DNA of 64,000 nt, from the NCBI RefSeq assembly GCF_003387475.1, contig NZ_QUNO01000024.1, positions 62,001-126,000 on the forward strand. Reading direction: 5' to 3'. Below, in pieces: positions 25,205 through 32,262 of this stretch; the first letter of the stretch is position 1; each line of letters starts with the position of its first letter. This DNA comes from Kutzneria buriramensis (GTDB lineage Bacteria > Actinomycetota > Actinomycetes > Mycobacteriales > Pseudonocardiaceae). Made by a program: the position numbers and the translations under genes. The notes beneath the pieces are model-generated. The model did not search any database. It worked only from the letters and a program-made list of their open reading frames with translations, and was not told where the DNA came from.

Positions 25205-26191
25205 TCACAGCGCCCTGTCGGTACGAAGTATCAGGCGCTTGCCGTGCAGGCCGTCACGCTCCACCCGCTGGTGTGCCTCCGCCGCGGCACTCAGCGGCAC
25301 TGTCTCCACGGTCCGCGGACGCAGTGTCCCGCCGGCGAGCAGGTTGTTGATCGTGCCGGCCGCCTCGGCCAGCTCGGCGGTGGTCGCCTGCGAGATGGCG
25401 AACCCGACGACCGAGCAGTCCTTGAGGTACAGCGGCCCGACCGGCAGGACCGGCCGCGTCCGCATGCCGGCGAGCACCACGACCCGTCCCCGCTTGGCGA
25501 GCAGATCGACCGCTCTCGTCAGGTCGTTCTCGCCCGCGGTGTCGACGTAGGCGTTGACACCGCCCGGGCTGGCCGCCTGAATTCGTTGTGACAGCTCGGG
25601 ATCCCGGTAGTCGATGACCTCGGCGGCGCCCAGCGCGCGGCAGTGTTCCGCGTCCTTCGCGCTGGCCGTCGCGATCACCCGGGCGCCGGCGTTCGCGGCC
25701 ATGACAACCGCCGCGCTGCCCACGTTTCCGCCCGCGCCGGCGACGACAACCGTCTCCCCGGCCCGGACCCGGCCGTGGGTGAACAAGGCGAGGTACGCGG
25801 TCGCGGCCGGATGCGCCGTCGCGACCGCGTCGGCCGCGCTCACGCCGTCCGGCAAGTGGTACAGCCGGTCGGCCGGCACCACGGCGAGGTCGGCCGCGGC
25901 CCCCTGCCGGCCGGCATGGCCGAGGCTGTTGCACCACACGGGATCGCCGACACCGAAGCCGGCGACGTTCGGGCCGACCGCGGCGACGGTGCCGACCAGG
26001 TCGCGGCCGATCACGAACGGGAAAGTGAGCGGAGTCCGCCATGCGCCGGAGCGCACGAACGTGTCCACGTGGTTGACGGTGGTGACGGCGACATCGATCA
26101 GCACGCCGCCCGGTCCGGGCTCCGGCACCGGCAACTCGCCGTAGTGGATCTCCTCCGGCGGTCCGAGCCTGTCGATGAATGCTGCACGCAT
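25205..26191 (-). CDS. Zinc-independent quinone oxidoreductase-like MDR protein
   Basis: The 328-residue protein is a medium-chain dehydrogenase/reductase. A GroES-like N terminus (VTTVNHVDTFVRSG, FVIGRDLVGTV) is followed by a Rossmann domain with VVVAGAGGNVGSAAVVMA (about 151-168). It lacks the cysteines and histidine cluster for zinc binding, like NADPH:quinone reductases and zeta-crystallins. It probably reduces a quinone or enone with NADPH. A candidate cluster operator lies 56 bases upstream of its ATG, shared with the divergent SRPBCC copy 2, which supports pathway membership. Confidence 0.88.
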   Translation of the reverse strand: MRAAFIDRLGPPEEIHYGELPVPEPGPGGVLIDVAVTTVNHVDTFVRSGAWRTPLTFPFVIGRDLVGTVAAVGPNVAGFGVGDPVWCNSLGHAGRQGAAADLAVVPADRLYHLPDGVSAADAVATAHPAATAYLALFTHGRVRAGETVVVAGAGGNVGSAAVVMAANAGARVIATASAKDAEHCRALGAAEVIDYRDPELSQRIQAASPGGVNAYVDTAGENDLTRAVDLLAKRGRVVVLAGMRTRPVLPVGPLYLKDCSVVGFAISQATTAELAEAAGTINNLLAGGTLRPRTVETVPLSAAAEAHQRVERDGLHGKRLILRTDRAL

Positions 26192-26246
26192 ATCGGCGGA
26201 TTCTTCCCATCCGGCCCGCGAGCGGCCAGCCGGGAACACGACGTAC

Positions 26247-26269
26247 GTCAAGTCCGGCGCGGACCTGAC
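26247..26269. promoter_or_regulatory. Candidate cluster operator B (GTCAAGTC-N7-GACCTGAC)
   Basis: The half-sites match operators A and C but are separated by seven bases (CGGCGCG). The element is centred between two divergent genes and lies 55-56 bases from both start codons (26191 and 26324). Confidence 0.55.
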
Positions 26270-26323
26270 GAATCCCGCGCGACAGCCTTTGACCGGCGGC
26301 CGGGAGCCAGCAAGGTCTGACCC

Positions 26324-26866
26324 ATGGGCCAATCAGTCATCGACAGTACGCCGCTGTTCGACCTGCGTGCCGAGATTCCCGTGTCGGCCACCGCGGCTGA
26401 GGTCTACGCGGTCGTCAGCGACCTGACGCGCAGCGCCGAGTGGAGCCCGGAATGCATGGGCGGGACCTGGACGTCCGGCGAGCCGGCGGCGGTCGGTTCG
26501 GTGTTCCGCGGTGAGAACCACCGCCGCGACGACGTCGTCGGCTGGGCGCCGCTGGTCCGCGGCACCTGGTTCACCGAGGCCGAGATCGTCGCCGCCGAGC
26601 CGGGGCGCACCTTCCGCTGGGCCATGCGCACCCACACCGGCGTCAACCAGGAAAGCGTGTGGGGCTTCGACATCGACGCCGCCGACGAGGGCAGCGTGCT
26701 GACGCACCACTTCCGGATGGGGCGGGCCACGCTCGGCATCCACAAGATCACCGCCGAGCTGGACGAGGCGGCCCGCGAGCGGTTCGTCGTGGAATGGACG
26801 GACAAGCTCGAGCAGGACATCGCGCAGACGCTGAAGCGAATCAAGGACGTAATCGAGCAGGGGTGA
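26324..26866 (+). CDS. SRPBCC/polyketide-cyclase-like protein, copy 2
   Basis: This 180-residue protein is the same length as the one at 11882 and is highly similar along its whole length, for example S-ID-TPLF-LRA, SPEC, DDVVGWAPLVRG, ESVWGFD, LTHHFRMG and IHKI. It has the SRPBCC ligand-binding fold pattern. The pair could form a heterodimer or act on successive intermediates. The ATG at 26324 aligns with the paralogue start. It precedes the ANL enzyme gene by 21 bases and is likely co-transcribed with it. Confidence 0.88.
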   Translation: MGQSVIDSTPLFDLRAEIPVSATAAEVYAVVSDLTRSAEWSPECMGGTWTSGEPAAVGSVFRGENHRRDDVVGWAPLVRGTWFTEAEIVAAEPGRTFRWAMRTHTGVNQESVWGFDIDAADEGSVLTHHFRMGRATLGIHKITAELDEAARERFVVEWTDKLEQDIAQTLKRIKDVIEQG

Positions 26867-26887
26867 CCCGGCCGGAGAGGTGAACAG

Positions 26888-28438
26888 ATGTTTCTACAGC
26901 GCATCGGGAACAAGGGAATCCGGCTCGGCACGCTCTTCGAGCGGGCAGCGTCCCGGTTTCCGACCAATTTCGTGATCCTGGACCACGACCTGGACATCGC
27001 GCCGGAGCTGGGCCGCCGTCTGACGCTCGTGCAGGTCGCGGACCTGGTCGACGACTTCGCCTCGCGGCTGTGGGCGGCCGGCGTCCGCACCGGGGACCAC
27101 GTGGTGGTGCACAAGACCGACGCCTTCGACATCACCCTGCTCGCCTGCGTCATCGCCCGGCTCGGCGCCATCCCGGTGCTGCTGTCGTCCAAGCTCGACG
27201 GCGCCACCGTCGCCGAGCTGGTGCGCCGGGTGAACATGCCGTACCTGATCACCGACCAGGCCAAGCTCGACAACGACCTGCCGGCCTCGGTGTTCGACCT
27301 GTCCAAGCAGGTGCTGCTGACGTCGGGCAGCCACCCGATGGCCACCGACCTCGCGTCGCTGGCCGGCGCGCCGCGGGTCGCCGCGGTGCACATGCCGCCC
27401 AGCCACCCGACGTTGGTCACGCACACGTCCGGCACCACCGGCATCCCGAAGCTGGCCGTCCACACTGGAGCGACGTTCGAGGCCCGCTACCGCCCGCAGG
27501 GCACCGTCGCCTCGTTCGTCGGCAGGCGGGAGTCGGTGGCGATCCACGTCTCGTTCGTGCACTCCCGGATGTTCACCGCCATGCCCATCTCCATCCTCCA
27601 GGGGCACTCGATCATCGTCCTCGCCGACGACGAGCCCGCGAGCGTGGGGGACCTGTTCGCGCAGGCGCCGCCCGGCCTGATCGAGGCGCATCCGAACTCG
27701 TTCATGCGGTGGGAAGAGCTCGTGGACGACCCGCGGGAGCCGCTGGGGCAGGTGAAGTACTTCAGCAGCACCTTCGACGCCATCCACCCGCGGACGGTGC
27801 GCCGCCTGCTGAGCGGTTCCCGCCGCAGGGCGCCGCTGTTCATCCAGATGTACGGCCAGAGCGAGGTCGGCCCGATCGCCGGCCGCGCGTACAAGAAGCA
27901 CGGCATGCAGAACGGCCGGTGCGTCGGCGTGCCCTTCCCGGGCATGACCGGCGTCCGCGTGGTCAGCCGCGACGGCCGGCCGCCGACGAAGGAGACCCCG
28001 GGCTACATCGAGGTCAAGAGCGACGGCCGGATCATCACCTACCTCGGCGAGCGCGAGCGCTGGGAGAAGCAGGTCCACGACGGCTGGTGGCGCATGGGCG
28101 ACGTGGGCTACCGGACGAAGTGGGGCTGCCTGCACCTGCTCGACCGCGAGGTCGACGAGATCCCCGGCATCGACAGCACGCTGGAGATCGAGGACAAGCT
28201 GTTCGAGCGGCTGCCCGAGCTGGTGGAGGTGATCATCGTGCCGGACCAGAACGGGTGCCCGGTGCCGGTGGTCTGCACCCGTAACGACGACGACCTGGAC
28301 CGGGCGGCGTGGAGTTCGGCCGTGGCCACGCTGCCCAAGATGGCCGATCCGGTGCAGTGGAAGATGGCGGACCTGCCGCAGACCGCCACCACGAAGATCA
28401 AGCGGCTCGAGCTGGCCCGGCTGCTGGCGGGCGAGTAG
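26888..28438 (+). CDS. ANL-superfamily acyl/aryl adenylating enzyme
   Basis: The 516-residue protein has the core motifs of class I adenylate-forming enzymes: THTSGTTGIPKLAVHTG (A3, about 177-193), QMYGQSEVGPI (A5), GWWRMGDVGYRTKWGCLHLLDR (A7/A8), and the C-terminal TATTKIKR with the catalytic A10 lysine near 506. No carrier domain is attached, so it may make an acyl-CoA, an acyl-AMP or an amide. In this cluster an aminobenzoate or hydroxyanthranilate is the natural candidate substrate, which is inference. The typical A8 arginine-rich hinge is changed (REVDEIPGI). GAGAGGTG precedes ATG 26888. Confidence 0.88.
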   Translation: MFLQRIGNKGIRLGTLFERAASRFPTNFVILDHDLDIAPELGRRLTLVQVADLVDDFASRLWAAGVRTGDHVVVHKTDAFDITLLACVIARLGAIPVLLSSKLDGATVAELVRRVNMPYLITDQAKLDNDLPASVFDLSKQVLLTSGSHPMATDLASLAGAPRVAAVHMPPSHPTLVTHTSGTTGIPKLAVHTGATFEARYRPQGTVASFVGRRESVAIHVSFVHSRMFTAMPISILQGHSIIVLADDEPASVGDLFAQAPPGLIEAHPNSFMRWEELVDDPREPLGQVKYFSSTFDAIHPRTVRRLLSGSRRRAPLFIQMYGQSEVGPIAGRAYKKHGMQNGRCVGVPFPGMTGVRVVSRDGRPPTKETPGYIEVKSDGRIITYLGERERWEKQVHDGWWRMGDVGYRTKWGCLHLLDREVDEIPGIDSTLEIEDKLFERLPELVEVIIVPDQNGCPVPVVCTRNDDDLDRAAWSSAVATLPKMADPVQWKMADLPQTATTKIKRLELARLLAGE

Positions 28439-28445
28439 GAGGGGC

Positions 28446-28549
28446 TGTCCAGGCTCGGTGCGGCCCGTCGCGGAGACCCGGCCTCAGCTGAGGCACACGG
28501 TCACCGGACCGATCACCGTCTGCGTCGGTGGGCCGACCGAGCCTGGACA
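28446..28549. other. Structured intergenic inverted-repeat element
   Basis: TGTCCAGGCTCGGT (28446-28459) pairs exactly with ACCGAGCCTGGACA (28536-28549). Inside are a second CGGCCC/GGGCCG pairing, the self-complementary GCCTCAGCTGAGGC (28481-28494) and an ACGGT/ACCGT stem. Together they suggest a multi-branched RNA fold or a palindromic mobile remnant, starting 8 bases after the ANL stop codon. A further hairpin (CACGGTGGC / GCCACACCGTG) lies at 28616-28642, just before the CHAP gene. Confidence 0.5.
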
Positions 28550-28664
28550 AGCCTTGCCCGAATGCCTTGCAGCGGGCCTGCAGTCGAATTTCCGGGTTGT
28601 TCCAGTGGATCGCGACACGGTGGCGGCGAAGGCCACACCGTGACGACGATTCGGGAGAACAACC

Positions 28665-30392
28665 ATGCCCTCCGCACACAACCGCCGGCTCCTGGCCGGC
28701 CTGACCGCGGCCGCGCTCAGCGGCGTCGCCCTGGTGGGTGTCGGCGCGCACGCCGCATCGGCCGCCACCGGCAGCCAGATCGTGAACATCGCCGACGCCA
28801 ACCTCGGCAAGGGGTATTGCAGCACGAACAGCGCCGGCGGCCGGGGCTTCGACAACAGTTGCACGGCCGACAACGGCGCGGGCGAGTTCTGGTGCGGCGA
28901 CTTCGTGTCCTGGGTGTGGCAGCAGGCCGGCGTGCCCGTGCCGGCCGCCAGCCCCGCCTCGGTGCCCAGTTGGAAGAACACCTCCGCGTACCACGCGCTC
29001 GGCAGCGGCTACGTGCCGCAGCCCGGTGACGCGGTGATCTTCGGCGACAACACGTACCCGACCTCGGGCTCGCACATCGCCATCGTGACCGATTACAGCA
29101 ACGGCCTGCTGTCCGACGTCGGCGGTGACGAGGACGGCGGCGGCAATCCGTGGTGGTCGACCAGCAAGGTGCAGGCCGACGAGGGCAACGGCGCCGCCTG
29201 GAATCCCAACAACCATCTGTTCCCGGGCCAGAGCTACGAGATGTGGGTGCTCGGCTACGTCAGCTCCGGCGCCTCCACCACCCCGCCGCCGCCACCACCC
29301 ACCAGCGGCGCCGCGACGTCGGACAGCAGCTGGTCGGTGTACGCCCCGGCGACGAAGACGATGACCCTGTTCGGTCTCGGCGCCGGCGGCCACCTCGGCC
29401 TCACCAGGAGCACGAACGGCGGCGCCAGCTGGAGCAACTGGGCCGAGGCCAACGCGTACTGGCAGCTTCAGGGCACACCGGACGCGGTGTACGACGCGGA
29501 CGCCAAGATGACGATGCTCTTCGCCCGCGGCCAGTCCGACGGCGCCATGGGCATCAGCACCAGCACCAACAACGGCGCCAGCTGGTCGAACTGGGCGCAG
29601 GTGAACGCGTATTGGAGCGGCTTCAAGGGCGACGCGTCGGCCGTCTACAACCCGGACACCAAGAAGGTCACGGTGTTCGCGCGAGGCGGGGACGGCAGGA
29701 TCGGCTACACCCAGAGCGGCAACGCCGGCGCGAGCTGGTCGAACTGGGCGCAGGTGAACGCGTACTGGGCCAACTTCTCCGGCGATCCGCACGCCATCTA
29801 TGACCCGGACACCAAGAAGCTGACGGTGTTCGCGCGGGGCGGGGACGGCAGGATCGGCTACACCCAGAGCGCCAATGACGGCGCCAGCTGGTCGAACTGG
29901 GCCGAGGTCAACGCCTACTGGGCGAACTTCGCCGGTGACCCGCACGTGGTCTACGATCCCGACGCCAAGAAGCTGACGGTGTTCGCGCGGGGCGGCGACG
30001 GGAAGATCGGCTACACGCAGAGCGGCAACGGCGGCGCGAGCTGGTCGAGTTGGGCCGAGGTGAACGCGTACTGGGCCAACTTCTCCGGCGACCCGCGTCC
30101 GGTGTACGACGCCAGCACGAAGACGATCTCCCTGCTCGCGCGGGGCGCGGACGGCCGGATCGGCGCCACGCGCAGCGCCAACGACGGCGCCAGCTGGTCG
30201 AACTGGGCGCAGGCGAACGCGTACTGGGCGAACTTCTCCGGCGACCCGGCCGCGATCTATGACCCGGACACCAAGCAGAGCACGGTCTTCGCGCTCGGCA
30301 GCGGCGGCCACATGGGCTACACACAGAGCGTCGCCAGCGGGTGGACGAACTGGGCCGAGGTCAACGCGTACTGGACGCTGATCGGCTCCTGA
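28665..30392 (+). CDS. Secreted CHAP peptidoglycan hydrolase fused to a seven-blade propeller
   Basis: The 575-residue protein starts with a Sec signal peptide (residues 1-~33, ending in ASAA). The CHAP cysteine amidase/peptidase domain has nucleophile Cys77 in EFWCGDFVSWVW and His137 in SGSHIAIVTDY. A proline-rich linker (about 204-213) leads to seven ~51-residue repeats filling 218-575. Each repeat has a TVFARGGDGRIGYTQS strand and GASWSNWAEVNAYW. Seven blades would close a beta-propeller like the Photorhabdus PLL/PHL lectins, so wall or glycan targeting is likely. It is probably a cell-wall hydrolase acting outside the cell. GGGAGAAC precedes ATG 28665. Confidence 0.88.
   Translation: MPSAHNRRLLAGLTAAALSGVALVGVGAHAASAATGSQIVNIADANLGKGYCSTNSAGGRGFDNSCTADNGAGEFWCGDFVSWVWQQAGVPVPAASPASVPSWKNTSAYHALGSGYVPQPGDAVIFGDNTYPTSGSHIAIVTDYSNGLLSDVGGDEDGGGNPWWSTSKVQADEGNGAAWNPNNHLFPGQSYEMWVLGYVSSGASTTPPPPPPTSGAATSDSSWSVYAPATKTMTLFGLGAGGHLGLTRSTNGGASWSNWAEANAYWQLQGTPDAVYDADAKMTMLFARGQSDGAMGISTSTNNGASWSNWAQVNAYWSGFKGDASAVYNPDTKKVTVFARGGDGRIGYTQSGNAGASWSNWAQVNAYWANFSGDPHAIYDPDTKKLTVFARGGDGRIGYTQSANDGASWSNWAEVNAYWANFAGDPHVVYDPDAKKLTVFARGGDGKIGYTQSGNGGASWSSWAEVNAYWANFSGDPRPVYDASTKTISLLARGADGRIGATRSANDGASWSNWAQANAYWANFSGDPAAIYDPDTKQSTVFALGSGGHMGYTQSVASGWTNWAEVNAYWTLIGS
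29316..30389 (+). repeat. Seven tandem ~153-bp coding repeats
   Basis: Each unit encodes one propeller blade of ~51 residues. Units 3 to 6 are the most alike at DNA level (recurring AACTGGGC and GGCGGGGACGG blocks). The first and last units are the most diverged, as in propellers closed by terminal blades. Confidence 0.85.
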
Positions 30393-30514
30393 GCGCTGTC
30401 GAGGGTTTTCCCCAGGTGCCGTCCGCGGCGCCCTGTGACGCCGCCCGGACGCGAGCGCCGCTCCTGAAGTCGGTGCCTGTCGATTCGCGAAGTACCGGTA
30501 CGAGGAGAAAACGC

Positions 30515-30751
30515 ATGCGTTCATCGGTGGCCACAGGGACCGCGGCGGTGCTCGCCGCGCTGGGACTGGGCCTGGTCGCCCCGGCGGTGGCTTCCGCGGC
30601 GCCGGCCGGCGGCGGGGCGCAGCTGTGCGTCGCGAACCACAACGGGGCGCAGATCGACATCGGGCACTTCATCGCCTCCGGGCACGGCGACGACGTGGAG
30701 GCCGTCGGCCGGGTCAGCGCCGGCACGGAGGGCATCAACCTGGGGGTGTGA
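30515..30751 (+). CDS. Small secreted protein of unknown function
   Basis: The 78-residue protein has a clear signal peptide (MRSSVATGTAAVLAALGLGL to ASAA, about 1-28). A mature part of ~50 residues contains QLCVANHNGAQIDIGHFIAS. There is a single cysteine in the mature region and no recognisable domain. ATG 30515 has GAGGAGAAA at ideal spacing. It lies 122 bases after the CHAP gene and may share its transcript. Real expression is likely given the strong start and signal, but no function is proposed. Confidence 0.7.
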   Translation: MRSSVATGTAAVLAALGLGLVAPAVASAAPAGGGAQLCVANHNGAQIDIGHFIASGHGDDVEAVGRVSAGTEGINLGV

Positions 30752-30889
30752 GCCGCTCAGGCCGACGGCGCGTCTCCCACGCGGGGACGCGCCGTTCGGT
30801 GAGCGGCAGTCGACTTTCCGGCCGGTCGGCTGGAATCCGCGGTCACCCGGCGGATGCGCCGCCGCCGACCGTCCGACGAGGCTGATCAC

Positions 30890-31999
30890 GTGTCGCAGCC
30901 CGAGTTTCCACCCCCGACCGCCCGACTTGCCGGCATCGACTTCGCCCGGGGACTCGCCGTGTTCGGCATGTTCGCCGCCCATGTCGGCCCGGATCCCGCG
31001 GTGGAGGCGGGGATCACCGGCGCGGTGATGCAGTTCACGCACGGCCGGTCCTCGGCGCTGTTCGCCATGCTGGCCGGGGTGTCGCTCGCGCTGACGACCG
31101 GACGGCAGCAGCCCGAGGTGGGCGTGCAGGGCCGGCAGGCGGTTGTCCGTATCGTGATTCGTGCGGTCGTTCTGGTGGCGCTGGGCATGGCGTTGACGAT
31201 GCTCGACACGCCGGTCGACGTGATCATCGCTTACTACGGCGTGTACTTCCTGTTGGCGTTGCCGCTGATCCGGTTGCGGGCCCGGACGCTGGCTGCTGTC
31301 GCGGCCGGGCTCGCGGTCGTCGGTCCGCTGGCCTCGTTCTGGGTCCGGTCGGTCGTCGACTTCGGCGCGCCGGACGGGATCGTCGGCCTCCTGCTCACCG
31401 GCACGTATCCGGCGATCACATGGATGCCGTTCGTCATCGCCGGCATGGCATTGGGGCGGCTCGATCTGGGGTCGCCCACCGTCCTCAGGCGACTGGCGCT
31501 GCTCGGCCCCGCGTTGGGGCTACTCGGATACGGCGGCTCGTGGCTGGCGTTGGAGGTCTTCGGCGGTCGTGAGGCGCTGCTGGCGGGGTCTCCGGATGCG
31601 TTGCAGCAGTTGAACAGTGAGAGCGGAGCCGTCACCACCGAGTCGCCCGCCGCGCTGCTGGTGGCGTTCCCGCACAGCGGCACGCCATTCGAGATCGTCG
31701 GCGCGCTCGGGGTGGCGATCACCGTTGTGCCGCTGGCAATCGCGGCCGTGAGCAGGATTCGGTGGCTGCTGCTGCCGGTGATCGCCGTCGGCACGATGTC
31801 GTTGACGGCGTACGTCGGCCACGTGCTGGCGATCGGCGCGTTGGGCGTCAAGGAGCTCCCCGGCCCGTCGCTGACGGTCCTGATCGGCTTCATCGTGGTG
31901 ACGACCGTCGCCGCGGCACTGTGGAAGCGCCTGGTCGGCCGCGGGCCGCTCGAGTACCTGGTCGCGCTGGCCACCAGGCCGGCGCTGCTGGTGCGGTGA
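30890..31999 (+). CDS. DUF418/YeiB-like multi-pass membrane protein
   Basis: The 369-residue protein begins RLAGIDFARGLAVFGMFAAHVGP, the typical first helix of the YeiB/DUF418 and heparan-acetyltransferase-like membrane families. It has about ten hydrophobic segments. A C-terminal half with LTAYVGHVLAIGALG and a final GPLEYLVALATRP matches the DUF418 ending. Its function is unknown in bacteria, with acyl transfer across the membrane suggested for relatives. GTG 30890 gives the natural N terminus, with ATG 30854 an alternative. It directly precedes the lasso cluster but is not a usual member. Confidence 0.8.
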   Translation: MSQPEFPPPTARLAGIDFARGLAVFGMFAAHVGPDPAVEAGITGAVMQFTHGRSSALFAMLAGVSLALTTGRQQPEVGVQGRQAVVRIVIRAVVLVALGMALTMLDTPVDVIIAYYGVYFLLALPLIRLRARTLAAVAAGLAVVGPLASFWVRSVVDFGAPDGIVGLLLTGTYPAITWMPFVIAGMALGRLDLGSPTVLRRLALLGPALGLLGYGGSWLALEVFGGREALLAGSPDALQQLNSESGAVTTESPAALLVAFPHSGTPFEIVGALGVAITVVPLAIAAVSRIRWLLLPVIAVGTMSLTAYVGHVLAIGALGVKELPGPSLTVLIGFIVVTTVAAALWKRLVGRGPLEYLVALATRPALLVR

Positions 32000-32131
32000 T
32001 GCCGCACCCCGACGGCCGTCGACATGAGGATCGTTAAGGTTTCGATATCGGACGGAAAATCGTGCTCCCTAGTGTCGTCGGCGACCGGTCCACGCCTCTG
32101 TGGATCGGCGCAACACCAGGGATGGTGCGTG

Positions 32132-32260
32132 ATGAACGAGCAGGTCAAGCCGGAGCCGTACGAGCCGCCGGCGCTGCTGGAGGTGGGCGAGTTCGGCGAG
32201 GACACCCTCGGCCCCGTTCGTGCCCTCTTCCCGGACGGCGTCGCTCACATGCGTTTCTGA
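32132..32260 (+). CDS. Lasso peptide precursor
   Basis: The 42-residue precursor has a leader with YEPPALLEVGEFGEDT, the conserved Y-x2-P-x-L-x3-G-x-F-x3-T pattern bound by the RRE protein. The Thr lies at position -2 as the leader peptidase needs. Cleavage after Leu26 would release the core GPVRALFPDGVAHMRF (16 residues). Gly1 can form an isopeptide bond with Asp9, giving a nine-residue ring and a seven-residue tail with no cysteines (class II lasso). His13, Met14, Arg15 and Phe16 could act as steric plugs. It stops two bases before the cyclase gene. I do not recognise the core sequence. Confidence 0.92.
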   Translation: MNEQVKPEPYEPPALLEVGEFGEDTLGPVRALFPDGVAHMRF

Positions 32261-32262
32261 GC

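Noticed and set aside
28446-28642. A ydaO/c-di-AMP riboswitch before the CHAP gene
   Set aside because: The conserved ydaO sequence blocks are not visible, so only the unexplained structure was reported.
32132-32260. A lanthipeptide or thiopeptide precursor
   Set aside because: The core has no Cys, Ser or Thr, and the neighbours are a lasso cyclase, an RRE protein and a transglutaminase-like protease.
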